From positions 1 through 64,000 of the forward strand of contig NZ_JAJGBK010000020.1 of NCBI RefSeq assembly GCF_020696975.1: a stretch of DNA of 64,000 bases. Reading direction: 5' to 3'. The DNA is from Methanoculleus sp. (GTDB taxonomy: Archaea > Halobacteriota > Methanomicrobia > Methanomicrobiales > Methanoculleaceae). A program made the translations under genes and the position numbers. Position 1 is the first letter of the stretch, and the number at the start of each line of letters is the position of its first letter. Below are positions 50,471 to 60,073 of this stretch, piece after piece. Below the pieces are notes generated by a model. That model did not search any database, was not told where the DNA came from, and saw only the letters and a list, made by a program, of their open reading frames with translations.

Positions 50471-51210
50471 CAATGAACACGAGCGAAGACGCAGATAGTG
50501 GTATCCTCGAGAAGCCCGACATTCTCTCGACCGGGAACACCGAGCTCGACAAGAAGATTGCCGACGGCCTCCCGCTTTCGTCGCTCACCCTCATCGAGGG
50601 CGAGAACGACACCGGCAAGAGCGTGCTCACCCAGCAGATCATCTGGGGAGCCTTAAAGCAGGGGTTCAACGTCGACCTCTTCTCGACCGAGAACACGAGC
50701 AAGAGTTTCCTCTCCCAGATGGAGTCGATGAGCCTTGATATCTCCGACTACTTTGCCTGGGGCTACCTCCGTGTCTTTCCCATGCACGTCGTCGGGTTCG
50801 AGTGGACGAAGGACAAGATGCAGGGAACACTTGAGCGGATGATTCACTACATGGAGCAGAGCAAAGCGCAGGTGATCGTCATCGACTCGCTCACCCTCTT
50901 CACCGAGTACGCCAAGCAGGACACGGTCCTCACCTTCTTCACCAACTGCAAGAACCTCGTCGATCACGGCAAGACCATCCTGATCACCCTGCACACCTAC
51001 GCCTTCGTCGAGGACTCCCTTGTCCGGATCCGCTCGATCTGCGACGCTCACCTCTTCATGAAGAAGGCGCTCGTCGGGGGCAAGTATGTCATGATGCTCG
51101 AGGTCGTCAAGGTCCGCGGCGCGCGAAAGACCACAGGAAACATCATCAGCTTCGAGGTCCACCCCGGGTACGGCATCAAGATCATCCCTGTCTCGGTTGC
51201 GAAGGTGTAA
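50467..51210 (+). CDS. arlH: Archaellum ATPase-regulator ArlH (FlaH)
   Basis: 247 residues, RecA/KaiC-like. Walker A is IEGENDTGKSVLTQQII near 42-58, and a Walker-B-like VIVIDSLTLFTEYAKQD near 135-151. ArlH binds ATP and docks on ArlI to control motor assembly or switching. SLTLIEGENDTGKSVL lacks no expected residue. The start is ATG 50467, overlapping the arlG stop. Confidence 0.95.
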   Translation: MTMNTSEDADSGILEKPDILSTGNTELDKKIADGLPLSSLTLIEGENDTGKSVLTQQIIWGALKQGFNVDLFSTENTSKSFLSQMESMSLDISDYFAWGYLRVFPMHVVGFEWTKDKMQGTLERMIHYMEQSKAQVIVIDSLTLFTEYAKQDTVLTFFTNCKNLVDHGKTILITLHTYAFVEDSLVRIRSICDAHLFMKKALVGGKYVMMLEVVKVRGARKTTGNIISFEVHPGYGIKIIPVSVAKV

Positions 51211-51213
51211 GAG

Positions 51214-53067
51214 ATGGGATCGGCGCTGGAAGCAACGGTAACCCTCCCCTTCGAGCCCGAGTTCATCGATGAAGGGAACGACTGCTACAACAACGTGGAG
51301 TCCTGCGCGCTCTACCGGATGCTCCCGGCAAACGCCCGGGACTACGTCAAGGCGAGTCCTCACCTTCTTGAGTATCTCCATATCCTGCCGGTCAACACCG
51401 TCGGGATCCCGCTCTTCCTCTCGGAACTGAAGCGGGATTTAAAATCGATGGAGAACCCGAACATCATCTACCCGGTGAACGAGACAACGTTCATCCACAT
51501 CTTCCCGGACCCGGACGATGTCCGGAACTGGTACATCCCGATCGAACCGGCGTTCCTCCACTCCGTAAAAGAGATCCTCCCGGTGATCGAAGCGAAGTTG
51601 ATCGACATGATCGACGCCCTCGAGGAGGAGCCCGTGACCGAGAAGGCACGTATCGAGGTGCTCAAAAACTTCATCCGGCAGCTCGTGTATGTCCAGCAGC
51701 CGGGTGAGGTGATCGATGAGTCCCTGCTGGCCGGTGGGACGGCAAAAGACTGGAAAAACCGGATCAAAACTTTCCTCACCTCCGATATCGGTGCGCCGGC
51801 AAAACCGAAGACCTCTGGCCGCCCCGAACTTGCAGATGGGCGGCTCATCCTCTCGCAACAGGAGTACAAGGCGCTTGAGTATATGTTGGTCCGCGACAAG
51901 ATCGAGATGGGGACCCTCAAACCGTTTCTCTCCGACAGGTATATCGAAGATATCACCTGCGACGGCGTCGGGCCGATCTTCATCGAGCATAAGATCTTTA
52001 AGGGTTTAAAATCGGTTGTCGGATTCCGTGACTCAGCGGAACTCGATGCCTTCGTCATCAAACTTGCCGAGCGGATCAAACGGCCGTTGACCTACCGGAG
52101 CCCCATCGTGGACGCGACCCTCCCCGACGGCTCGCGTATCAACATCGTTTACGGGACCGAGATCAGCAAGCACGGGAGCAACTTCACCATCCGTAAGGTA
52201 AACGAGGTCCCCCTGAGCATCCTGCAGATCATCGAGAGCGGGGCATGCAACTACATGATGGCCGCCTACCTCTGGATCTGCCTTGAGTACGGCATGTCGA
52301 TATTCGTCTCCGGCGAGACCGCGAGCGGCAAGACGACGACCTTAAACGCCCTCACGACCTTCCTCCCGCCCGAGAACAAGATCGTCACCATCGAGGATAC
52401 CCCGGAACTGACGGTCCCCCACAGGAACTGGACCCGCGAGGTCGCGAAAGCCAAGGGGAAGGGCGAAGGCGAAGGAGCCGAAGTCACCATGTTCGACCTC
52501 CTGAAATCCGCCCTCCGTCAGCGTCCGAACCGGATCCTGGTCGGTGAGATTCGTGGTGTGGAAGGCTCCGTCGCCTTCTCCGCAATGCAGACCGGCCACC
52601 CTGTCATGAGCACTTTCCACGCTGCGTCGGTCGAGAAACTGATCCAGCGTCTCTGTGGTGACCCGATCAATATCCCCAAGACCTACGTCGACAACTTAAA
52701 CCTGGTCATCATCCAGAGCGCCGTAAAACTCCCCCAGGGAGAGACCGTCCGGCGGATGCTCAGCGTCAACGAGCTCGTGGGCTATGACCCCGAGACCCAG
52801 GGATTCTCCTTCATGGCGACATTCATCTGGGACCCGGCGACCGACACCTTCACCTTCACCGGGAAAGGGAGCAGTTACCTCCTTGAGAACAAGATCGCAA
52901 CGATGCTCGGTATCCCTGAACACCGGCGGCCCGAAATCTATGACGAGGTCGAGAAACGGGCCAAAATCCTCGAACGGCTTCATAAGGCAGGGTACACCCA
53001 GTTCTGGGACCTCTTCCACATGACCACGAAGATCAAGAAGCAAGGGTTGCTCAATATCGAGGTGTGA
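51214..53067 (+). CDS. arlI: Archaellum motor ATPase ArlI (FlaI)
   Basis: 617 residues, a little longer than usual because of an extended N-terminal region (about 1-210). The type IV secretion-like ATPase core includes DRYIEDITCDGVGPIFIEHK near 245, Walker A (VSGETASGKTTTLNAL near 370), the Asp box (TIEDTPEL near 394), Walker B (ILVGEIRGVEGSVAFSAMQT near 440) and the His box (GHPVMSTFHAASVEKLIQRL near 462). It powers filament assembly and rotation. Overlaps arlJ by 4 bases. Confidence 0.97.
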   Translation: MGSALEATVTLPFEPEFIDEGNDCYNNVESCALYRMLPANARDYVKASPHLLEYLHILPVNTVGIPLFLSELKRDLKSMENPNIIYPVNETTFIHIFPDPDDVRNWYIPIEPAFLHSVKEILPVIEAKLIDMIDALEEEPVTEKARIEVLKNFIRQLVYVQQPGEVIDESLLAGGTAKDWKNRIKTFLTSDIGAPAKPKTSGRPELADGRLILSQQEYKALEYMLVRDKIEMGTLKPFLSDRYIEDITCDGVGPIFIEHKIFKGLKSVVGFRDSAELDAFVIKLAERIKRPLTYRSPIVDATLPDGSRINIVYGTEISKHGSNFTIRKVNEVPLSILQIIESGACNYMMAAYLWICLEYGMSIFVSGETASGKTTTLNALTTFLPPENKIVTIEDTPELTVPHRNWTREVAKAKGKGEGEGAEVTMFDLLKSALRQRPNRILVGEIRGVEGSVAFSAMQTGHPVMSTFHAASVEKLIQRLCGDPINIPKTYVDNLNLVIIQSAVKLPQGETVRRMLSVNELVGYDPETQGFSFMATFIWDPATDTFTFTGKGSSYLLENKIATMLGIPEHRRPEIYDEVEKRAKILERLHKAGYTQFWDLFHMTTKIKKQGLLNIEV

Positions 53068-54668
53068 CGGTGTTTGAGGATGTTACCGAACGGTTGCGGT
53101 CGGCGAACCAGGGGAAGATGCCGTTTGAGGAGCAGGTCGAGGCTCTCTACGATCTCCGGTCTTACATCCTCGAGAACAAGAAGATGGAGCAGGACCTGCT
53201 CTTTATGTACACCTACATGGCCGCGATCACCACGGCATCCGTAACCCGGCCTGAGATCTTCCAGTTCACTTCAGAACGGTTCGAGTACATCCCCTCGCGC
53301 TACATCGCAAAGGTGCAGCGTCTGGTCGGCGGATGGGGCCATAGTTATGCCAGTGGCCTCCGGGCAATCGCTGAGAGGTGTCGGAACGGCACCCTCCAGA
53401 GCATGCTCAACCGCTACGCAAACGCTATCGACTCCGGTGTCCCTGATGATGACTTCATCGGCACGGAACTCTCGAGTATCAGGAGTATCTACCGGAACAC
53501 GTTCGAACAGGGGATCGAGCTCCTGAAGAAGTGGGGCGACGCCTACATCGCAATGCTTCTCTCGGCCGCACTCGTTGCCATCATCCTCATGATATCGGTG
53601 GCCATTTACGCTCCCGAAGGGATAGAAGCGACACTGAACACTTCCTACTTCATCATCCTCGTGATATCGGTCTTCGGCCTCGTGATCATGTACCGCGCCG
53701 TTCCCGACGACCCACGCACGCACGGGCTCGCCGATATCTGCTCAAAGGAGCAGGGTATCATCAGGAGGCTTGAACGCCTGGTCGTCCCGATCGTCGCCGC
53801 AATCACGCTTGTGCTCATCCTCCTTGGTGTCAACGCCGGTATCATCTTCCTGCTTGCCGGCCTGCTCCTGATGCCCCTCGGGATCATCGGCTACATCGAC
53901 GACGCGAACGTTGTCAACCGCGACAACGATTTCGCAACATTCATCCGGAGTCTCGGGTCGGTGATGGGTGGCAAGGGCATCACCACCGGCGACGCGCTTC
54001 AGGAGGTGGACCGAAAGTCGCTCCCCTATCTCGAGCCGTTCATCAACTCGGTCTCATCGAAACTGAACCTCGGGCTCGATGAGGCCGGGAGCTGGAAGAA
54101 GTTCATCGGCGAGACCGGCAGTTACCTGATCTACAAGTACATGAACATCTTCCGCGACGCAGTGACCCTCGGCGGGTCTCCTGATGCGATCGGGAAGATC
54201 GTCGGTTCGTCGATGCTTGAGCAGGTGCTGCTCAGAAGAAAGCGCGACATGATGGTGAAGGGGTTCGTCGTCCTGCTGGTGCCGATGCACGCGGCTATGA
54301 TCGGGATATTTGTCTTCCTCTTTGAGATCCTTCTCGCCATGTCCTATGCGGTGAAGGAAGTGATGGATCACTTTGCAGAGACTTCGGCAGCGCTCACGGG
54401 AGGTTCATCCACGATCGGCGGTTCTTCGATAGGTTCCTTAAACATCTTCGTAAACTTCCCGGAAGACACGATGCGGACCTACGTGGTAACGATCCTCTTA
54501 ATGCTGACCGTTGCAAACATGCTTGCAGGAAAGATTGTCATGGGCGGTGACCGGTACCTGTACTACTTCTTTGCAAGCCTGCTCTGTGTCGCCACCGGGT
54601 TCATCTACATCGTTGCACCGATCGTCGTGAACGCATTCTTCACCATTCCAGCATTTGTGGGGGTGTAA
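53064..54668 (+). CDS. arlJ: Archaellum membrane platform ArlJ (FlaJ)
   Basis: 534 residues. The start is GTG 53064 (or GTG 53070, reading MFEDVTERL), overlapping the arlI stop. It has a T2SF/FlaJ layout: helices near 160-210 (AMLLSAALVAIILMISVAIY, FIILVISVFGLVIMYRAV), 240-275, then the cytoplasmic domain with FIRSLGSVMGGKGITTGDAL, and final helices near 400-430 and 475-530. It is the membrane core on which ArlI acts. Confidence 0.95.
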   Translation: MTVFEDVTERLRSANQGKMPFEEQVEALYDLRSYILENKKMEQDLLFMYTYMAAITTASVTRPEIFQFTSERFEYIPSRYIAKVQRLVGGWGHSYASGLRAIAERCRNGTLQSMLNRYANAIDSGVPDDDFIGTELSSIRSIYRNTFEQGIELLKKWGDAYIAMLLSAALVAIILMISVAIYAPEGIEATLNTSYFIILVISVFGLVIMYRAVPDDPRTHGLADICSKEQGIIRRLERLVVPIVAAITLVLILLGVNAGIIFLLAGLLLMPLGIIGYIDDANVVNRDNDFATFIRSLGSVMGGKGITTGDALQEVDRKSLPYLEPFINSVSSKLNLGLDEAGSWKKFIGETGSYLIYKYMNIFRDAVTLGGSPDAIGKIVGSSMLEQVLLRRKRDMMVKGFVVLLVPMHAAMIGIFVFLFEILLAMSYAVKEVMDHFAETSAALTGGSSTIGGSSIGSLNIFVNFPEDTMRTYVVTILLMLTVANMLAGKIVMGGDRYLYYFFASLLCVATGFIYIVAPIVVNAFFTIPAFVGV

Positions 54669-54669
54669 T

Positions 54670-55791
54670 ATGAGAGAAAACATACGTCGTCCGCTCCTGT
54701 TCCTGATCACTGTCGGTACAGGCTCCCTGATCATCATCGTCGATGCCTCCATCGAGGTTATCGTCGCAGGCACCGTACTCGCGGGATTTCTCGCGCTCGT
54801 CGTCACCGGGGCGCTCAATCTTGCTGAACTAAGACCATCCAGACTGCGCTCCGCGCTGCGGGAGGGAAGGAAGGAAAAAGCATCAGTTGAGGTATCTGAA
54901 ACGAAAAAACCTGATGCAACGGCACAAAAACCATCCCTCGTTCAGAAACTCGCAGCCACCGAGATCAATCTGCCCGGCATGCTTGGCACCTTCGTAGCAT
55001 CGATTCGGGAGACGATCACGCATGCCCGCGCTCCAGAGGGCGAAAAGCAAAGGCGGATCGCAAAGGTCGATGCCATGCTCGATCAGGCTGTCGATGGCAC
55101 GGTCCCCGAACAGGCCGCAAAGGATACCGGGGGTACGGTCGATCCCCTCGCCTCGCTTGCGGATCTCGATTTCGACTCTCTGGAGGACCTCGACCTCGAC
55201 GGCGAATCATCCGGCCCCGGGATGGCGTTTGAGTCCGATGGACTTTCCCTCCTCTCCGGGGAAGAGGCAGACGCGGTATCGGAGATCCTCAAGACGCACC
55301 AGGACGACCTTGATGACCTCAACCTGACGGCCGGCATCGACTTCTCTGGAGACGCGGGCGATGATTCCCGCCACGATGGCCCGCCCGCGACGCTTCCGTC
55401 GATAGCCGCTGACGCTCCCGGGCTGCCCGAAGGCGAAAAACCGGATATGAGTCTGCTGCTCGATGAGGACCTCTCCGCACTCGATGGTCTGGATCTCGAT
55501 GAGATCCAGATCGAGGGCGAGGAGCATGAGGAGGCCGATGCAAAAGAGCCTGTTCTCGACGAGACGATCCTTGAGGAGCTGGAGGAGAAGCCGGAGGAAG
55601 ACTTTGACATGGTCTCCTTCGCGTCCGGCGGCGCTGTTGACGACGACCTGATCGCTGAACTCAAGTCCGAGGTAAAGCAGAAGAAGTTTGTGGAGGACAT
55701 CAGCCTGGTTCGCGAGTTGAAGGGAGAAAAATACCTTGCAAAAGACCTTGCAGCGGAACTTGAGGATGTCCTCGTGGCGATGAAATCATAA
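54670..55791 (+). CDS. Acidic membrane protein of unknown function in the archaellum operon
   Basis: 373 residues from ATG 54670 (MRENIRRPLLF), 1 base after the arlJ stop, with GGGGGTG upstream. Two membrane helices lie at 8-50 (LLFLITVGTGSLIIIVDASI, VIVAGTVLAGFLALVVTGAL). Then comes a basic region (RSALREGRKEKA), a long acidic low-complexity middle (LADLDFDSLEDLDLDGESSG; LSALDGLDLDEIQIEGEEHE) and a more conserved-looking C-terminus (LIAELKSEVKQKKFVEDISL onward). Operon position between the motor platform and CheF suggests a motor or signalling partner; I know no characterised homologue. Confidence 0.82.
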   Translation: MRENIRRPLLFLITVGTGSLIIIVDASIEVIVAGTVLAGFLALVVTGALNLAELRPSRLRSALREGRKEKASVEVSETKKPDATAQKPSLVQKLAATEINLPGMLGTFVASIRETITHARAPEGEKQRRIAKVDAMLDQAVDGTVPEQAAKDTGGTVDPLASLADLDFDSLEDLDLDGESSGPGMAFESDGLSLLSGEEADAVSEILKTHQDDLDDLNLTAGIDFSGDAGDDSRHDGPPATLPSIAADAPGLPEGEKPDMSLLLDEDLSALDGLDLDEIQIEGEEHEEADAKEPVLDETILEELEEKPEEDFDMVSFASGGAVDDDLIAELKSEVKQKKFVEDISLVRELKGEKYLAKDLAAELEDVLVAMKS

Positions 55792-55828
55792 TGATAGTCT
55801 ACGACGGAATAATGCTACAGGGGTGAAG

Positions 55829-56635
55829 ATGAAATCGGTTCCGGTAAAAGTCGAGCATGAAGGCAAATGGGTTCCGACGACGATGGGCATCGGTGAGGAT
55901 CGTATCCGCATCGATGCTCCTCTTGGTTGCGAGATTCCCTATAAATCCATGGTCGACCTTGAAGAGAAGAAGAACCAGGTGATGATCGCCACCGGTGTGA
56001 ATGCGGAGAAGATTTACCGGATTGCATCGGTTGAGAAGGTTCTCTCGGTCTTAAAGAAGTTCGTCATCACACAATGCAGCGCCTACCGGTTAAACGCTTT
56101 CTTCATGTCGCCTGCAATCCGCGGGGGGGTGCTCGTTCAGGATGCCCGGTGGGATAAAGGAGTCATTGCCGTCATGAAGACCGGCATCTGGTTCGTCAGC
56201 CAGGATACCCAGGTCTGCATCCCTCTTGATGATGTGGCCGACATCGAACTCACATCCCGGGAGATCCAGGAGAAGAACCTTGATGTCGTGAAGATCGACC
56301 ACCTCGTCGAGAACGAGGTCGTGACGAGTTTTGTTCTCTGCCCGTTGACGACACTCCAGGTCCTCTACAACTTCCTCAAAGAGGCGACGCATGACTATGA
56401 GGTCAATGAGGAGATCGATCCCCTGACCGGGCAGGTGGCCATGCTGGTCTACAGCGGAATGGATTCGGGTGCAATCGAGAACATGCTTCAACTCTCTCAC
56501 AAAGACCTCGACGCCGTCTATGAACAACTCCTCAGCAAGGGCTTTGCCGAGGTACTCTACGTCAGAAAAGAGGTGCAGTTGACGGCGAAAGGGGTCAGAT
56601 ACATCTCTAATGCAATGAAATCCTCAACGGGTTAA
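55829..56635 (+). CDS. cheF: Archaeal chemotaxis adaptor CheF
   Basis: 268 residues from ATG 55829 (GTG 55823 in the track also possible). MKSVPVKVEHEGKWVPTTMG begins the family. Features include EDRIRIDAPLGCEIPYKSMV near 25-44, a C-terminal winged-helix-like part (EEIDPLTGQVAMLVYSGMDS) and an end QLTAKGVRYISNAMKS. CheF binds phosphorylated CheY and the ArlCDE ring, linking chemotaxis to the motor in haloarchaea. It closes the motor operon, 37 bases after the acidic membrane protein. Confidence 0.92.
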   Translation: MKSVPVKVEHEGKWVPTTMGIGEDRIRIDAPLGCEIPYKSMVDLEEKKNQVMIATGVNAEKIYRIASVEKVLSVLKKFVITQCSAYRLNAFFMSPAIRGGVLVQDARWDKGVIAVMKTGIWFVSQDTQVCIPLDDVADIELTSREIQEKNLDVVKIDHLVENEVVTSFVLCPLTTLQVLYNFLKEATHDYEVNEEIDPLTGQVAMLVYSGMDSGAIENMLQLSHKDLDAVYEQLLSKGFAEVLYVRKEVQLTAKGVRYISNAMKSSTG

Positions 56636-56662
56636 TGAAACTACTTATTCAGAATAATAAAA

Positions 56663-56672
56663 ACTATATACC
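56663..56672 (+). promoter_or_regulatory. TATA box of the che operon
   Basis: ACTATATACC, 33-42 bases before the cheY ATG 56705, in a 69-base AT-rich gap after cheF. The chemotaxis genes thus have their own promoter. Confidence 0.55.
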
Positions 56673-56704
56673 CTTTTCTCCAAATAATCAATGAGTGGTG
56701 TTCG

Positions 56705-57067
56705 ATGGGGAAAATCCTGATCGTCGATGATACAATGTTTATGAGAACACTGTTGAAGAATATCCTCTTCTCCGGCGGGCACGACATCGTTGGTGAGGCG
56801 GCGGACGGAACGGAGGCTCTTGCCAAATACCAGGAATTGAAGCCCGACCTCGTCACGATGGACGTCGTCATGCCGAAGATGAATGGGATCGAGGCGCTCA
56901 AGGCCATCAAGGCTGCCGACCCGTCTGCAAAGGTCATTATGTGCACGGCAGTCGGCCAGGAACAGATGGTCAAACTTGCCGTCAAGAGCGGGGCGAGAGG
57001 TTACATCGTCAAACCGTTCCAGGCTCCAAAGGTTCTTGAAGAAGTCAAAAACGTCCTCAGTGCGTGA
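56705..57067 (+). CDS. cheY: Chemotaxis response regulator CheY
   Basis: 120 residues, a single receiver domain. The acidic pair is in LIVDDTMFMR, the phospho-accepting Asp in LVTMDVVMPKMNG near 54, the Thr in IMCTAVGQEQ near 82, and the Lys in YIVKPFQAPKVL near 104. When phosphorylated by CheA it binds CheF at the archaellum motor. The ATG follows GTGGTG. CheB starts 2 bases after its stop. Confidence 0.96.
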   Translation: MGKILIVDDTMFMRTLLKNILFSGGHDIVGEAADGTEALAKYQELKPDLVTMDVVMPKMNGIEALKAIKAADPSAKVIMCTAVGQEQMVKLAVKSGARGYIVKPFQAPKVLEEVKNVLSA

Positions 57068-57069
57068 CC

Positions 57070-58104
57070 ATGATACGGGTTCTGATCGTCGACGACTCAC
57101 TCTTTATCCGGACCATCCTACGGGATATGCTCAAAGGCAGTCCGGACATCGAGATTGTCGGGACGGCAGTCAACGGCATCGATGCCCTTGCAAAGATATC
57201 GGATCTAAGACCCGACGTCATTACCCTCGACATCGAGATGCCCAGGATGGGCGGTCTCGCGGTACTCGAAGCGCTCAAAGAGAGAAGTTCCCGGCCGAAG
57301 GTGATCGTCCTGAGCACGCTGACGTCCCGGCAGGCCGACATGACCCACCGTGCGCTCCGTCTTGGAGCAGACGACTTTATGCTCAAGCCGAGGGATGTCC
57401 CGAACGTCAGAGGGATTGAGAGAGAACTCGTCCAGAAGATCCGAAATCTGTTCTCACTTCCTGAATTCGTGAAATCTCCGGTGCCCCGGAGGAAAGAGGC
57501 CGATACGGTTGTGCTGATAGGTTCGTCGGCAGGAGGGCCCCCGATGCTCGATACGCTTCTCTCCGCACTCCCGGCAGACCTGCCGGCAGCGGTCGTCGTC
57601 ACCCAGCACATGCCCGAGGGGTTCACCGCATCGCTTGCCGAGCGCCTGAACCGCGTCTCGCCCCTGCCGGTGAAGGAGACCGCCAACGGAGACACCCTGC
57701 AGAAAGGGGTGGTCCTGGTATCAAAAGCCGGGCACCACACCGTGATCTCGGGGGAATATGCAGGTGTCGGGAGAAACTACGGACGGATTGTCCATTCGAC
57801 GGCCCCCCCTCTCCATGCGGTCCGGCCTGCCGTCGACAAGACCTTCACCTCCGCAGCGCACGTCTTCGGTCCGCGTACCGTCTCGGTGATCCTCTCGGGG
57901 ATGGGAAGCGACGGTGGCGAGGGAACACTCGCAGTGAAGGCTGCAGGTGGCACCACGATGGTCTGCGCCGAAGAGGATTGTCTCGTATACGGGATGGCGC
58001 GGTCTGCCCTTGCCAGGGACTGTGTCGATAAGGTGGTTCCACTCAGGGGCTTAGCACACGAGATCGCGAGAGCTGTCAGTCGGTTTGAGGTCAACCATGT
58101 TTGA
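57070..58104 (+). CDS. cheB: Receptor methylesterase/deamidase CheB
   Basis: 344 residues from ATG 57070 (the track uses GTG 57064). Receiver domain 1-120 with LIVDDSLFIRTILR and the phospho-Asp in VITLDIEMPRMGG. The methylesterase domain starts near 155. Its catalytic triad is visible as Ser in LIGSSAGGPPMLD, His in TQHMPEGFTASLA and Asp in SGMGSDGGEGTLA. It removes methyl groups from receptors. Overlaps cheA by 8 bases. Confidence 0.96.
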   Translation: MIRVLIVDDSLFIRTILRDMLKGSPDIEIVGTAVNGIDALAKISDLRPDVITLDIEMPRMGGLAVLEALKERSSRPKVIVLSTLTSRQADMTHRALRLGADDFMLKPRDVPNVRGIERELVQKIRNLFSLPEFVKSPVPRRKEADTVVLIGSSAGGPPMLDTLLSALPADLPAAVVVTQHMPEGFTASLAERLNRVSPLPVKETANGDTLQKGVVLVSKAGHHTVISGEYAGVGRNYGRIVHSTAPPLHAVRPAVDKTFTSAAHVFGPRTVSVILSGMGSDGGEGTLAVKAAGGTTMVCAEEDCLVYGMARSALARDCVDKVVPLRGLAHEIARAVSRFEVNHV

Positions 58105-60061
58105 CGAAGAGGTATACCGGAAGTTGTTCGTTGAGGAGTCGCGGGAGAACCACGAGAACATCGTGAATAATCTTCTTGCTCTAGAGAGCGGAGAAGATCA
58201 GCAGACTGCCATTGATGAGATCTTCCGGTCTGCGCATACGCTTAAGGGAATGTCCGCATCGATGGGCTTTGATGCAATGGAGCACCTCTGCCACTCAATG
58301 GAAGACATCTTCTCGCTCATCCGCAATGGCCAGCAGGAGGTGAATGCATCTCTCACTGACCTTCTGCTGACCTGCACCGATACGATTGAGGGAATGCTGG
58401 ACGCTATCGAAGCGGGAGGAACACCGTCGGATGCGCAGTCCGCGAACCTGGTGCAGGAACTCCGGGCATTTATAGAAGATAGCCCGGATGAACAGGAAGT
58501 GCCCGGAGAGGAGGTGCCTGTGAAACCGGCAGAAGAGTCCGATGGACGTCCGGCCTACACATTGTCAATCGCTGTCGACCCGTCCTGCACCATGAAGGAT
58601 GTCCGGGCCATGCTGCTTCTGCAGAACCTCGAAGAGCTCGGGACGATCCTCTCGACAACCCCCTCCCGTGAACTCGTTGAGGACGGGAAGTTCGACGGAT
58701 CGTTTGAGGTCCTCATCGAGAGCGAAGCAGGAGAGGATGCGCTCAGGACCGTCGCTTCAGGCACTGAGATCTCTCTTCTTGGTCTCTCTCCTCTGTCTTC
58801 AACGACGGCAGGGGCGAAAACCCCAACGCCCGGGCCGACTCCGGTATGCCAGGGGGACTCTCCGGTAGAACCCCGGGCAGAACTGCCGTCACCGCAGGTG
58901 CAAAGGCCAGTGAAGAGTGAGAAGAGCCGGGAGATCAAGAATATCCGGGTTGACATCCAGCGACTCGACCGGATGATGAATCTGGTCGAGGACCTGGTCA
59001 TCAACCGTGGACGGCTTGAGCAGATCGCAAATAAGCACGGCATCAAGGAGTTCGACGAGGCGCTGAACATGGTCGGCCGTTCGGTCTCCGATCTCCAGAA
59101 CCTCATGATGGGGATCCGGATGATGCCGCTCGAACGCATCTTCAATCGCCTTCCCCGGGTCGTGCGGGATGTGGCGAACCACGACGGAAAGGAGGTCGAG
59201 TTTGTCATCGAGGGTGGTGAGACCGAACTTGACCGGAGCATGATGGACGGTCTCTCCGACCCGCTCCTGCACATCATCCGAAACGCTGTGAACCACGGTA
59301 TAGAGACACCTGATGTCCGCGAAGCCGGTGGAAAACCGCCGAAAGGGCTGCTGCGACTGACGGCACGCAGGGATAAGGATAACGTCATCATCGAGATTGA
59401 AGACGATGGTGCCGGCATCAACCCCGAAAAACTCCGGAAGAAGGCCGTTGAGAGGGATCTCATGACGCCGGAGGCAGCCGCGACCGCAACCAAAGAAGAA
59501 CTCGTCAACCTGCTCTTCGAGCCGGGGTTCAGCACGGCTGAGACCATCACCGACATCAGCGGCAGGGGTGTTGGGCTTGATGTGGTCAAAAAGACGATTG
59601 AATCCCTCAAAGGAACGATCAAAGTCGAGTCCGAGATGGGCAGGGGGACGAAATTCGAACTGGTCCTCCCCCCGACGATGGCAATCATCGATGTCATGAT
59701 GGTGCAGATCAACGGGATGCGGTGCGCTATTCCCATTAGCAACGTCGTCGAGGTGGCGCAGACGAGGCCGGAGGCAGTTCACCGGATCGGCAACAGTGAG
59801 GCGATCCTGCTTCGTGACCAGATCCTTCCCATGCACCGCCTGGAGGATATGTTCGGCCAGGCGCAGAAGAGCGATACGCTGGTTGTGCTGCAGAATAACG
59901 GTAAAAAATGCTGTATCGTCGTTGACACCGTGGACGGCCAGCAGGAGGTTGTGGTCAAACCGCTCTCCCGGCTTGCCGGCAACTGCCGCGGGATAAGCGG
60001 GATTACCATCCCCGGAGATGGCGACGTTGTTCCGGTACTCGACGTAAACACAATGGTTTAA
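58097..60061 (+). CDS. cheA: Chemotaxis histidine kinase CheA
   Basis: 654 residues from ATG 58097 with GAGGT upstream. P1 has the phospho-His in RSAHTLKGMSASMGF near 45. The P2-like domain near 155-230 (AYTLSIAVDPSCTMKDVRAM) is the CheY/CheB docking unit. P3 dimerisation is near 280-340 (NIRVDIQRLDRMMNLVEDLV). P4 ATP-binding has IIRNAVNHGIETP, IEDDGAGINPEKL and DISGRGVGLDVV. P5 (AIIDVMMVQINGMRCAIPIS onward) is the CheW-like coupling domain. It senses receptor state and phosphorylates CheY and CheB. Confidence 0.97.
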   Translation: MFDEEVYRKLFVEESRENHENIVNNLLALESGEDQQTAIDEIFRSAHTLKGMSASMGFDAMEHLCHSMEDIFSLIRNGQQEVNASLTDLLLTCTDTIEGMLDAIEAGGTPSDAQSANLVQELRAFIEDSPDEQEVPGEEVPVKPAEESDGRPAYTLSIAVDPSCTMKDVRAMLLLQNLEELGTILSTTPSRELVEDGKFDGSFEVLIESEAGEDALRTVASGTEISLLGLSPLSSTTAGAKTPTPGPTPVCQGDSPVEPRAELPSPQVQRPVKSEKSREIKNIRVDIQRLDRMMNLVEDLVINRGRLEQIANKHGIKEFDEALNMVGRSVSDLQNLMMGIRMMPLERIFNRLPRVVRDVANHDGKEVEFVIEGGETELDRSMMDGLSDPLLHIIRNAVNHGIETPDVREAGGKPPKGLLRLTARRDKDNVIIEIEDDGAGINPEKLRKKAVERDLMTPEAAATATKEELVNLLFEPGFSTAETITDISGRGVGLDVVKKTIESLKGTIKVESEMGRGTKFELVLPPTMAIIDVMMVQINGMRCAIPISNVVEVAQTRPEAVHRIGNSEAILLRDQILPMHRLEDMFGQAQKSDTLVVLQNNGKKCCIVVDTVDGQQEVVVKPLSRLAGNCRGISGITIPGDGDVVPVLDVNTMV

Positions 60062-60073
60062 GTGAGGTTTTTC

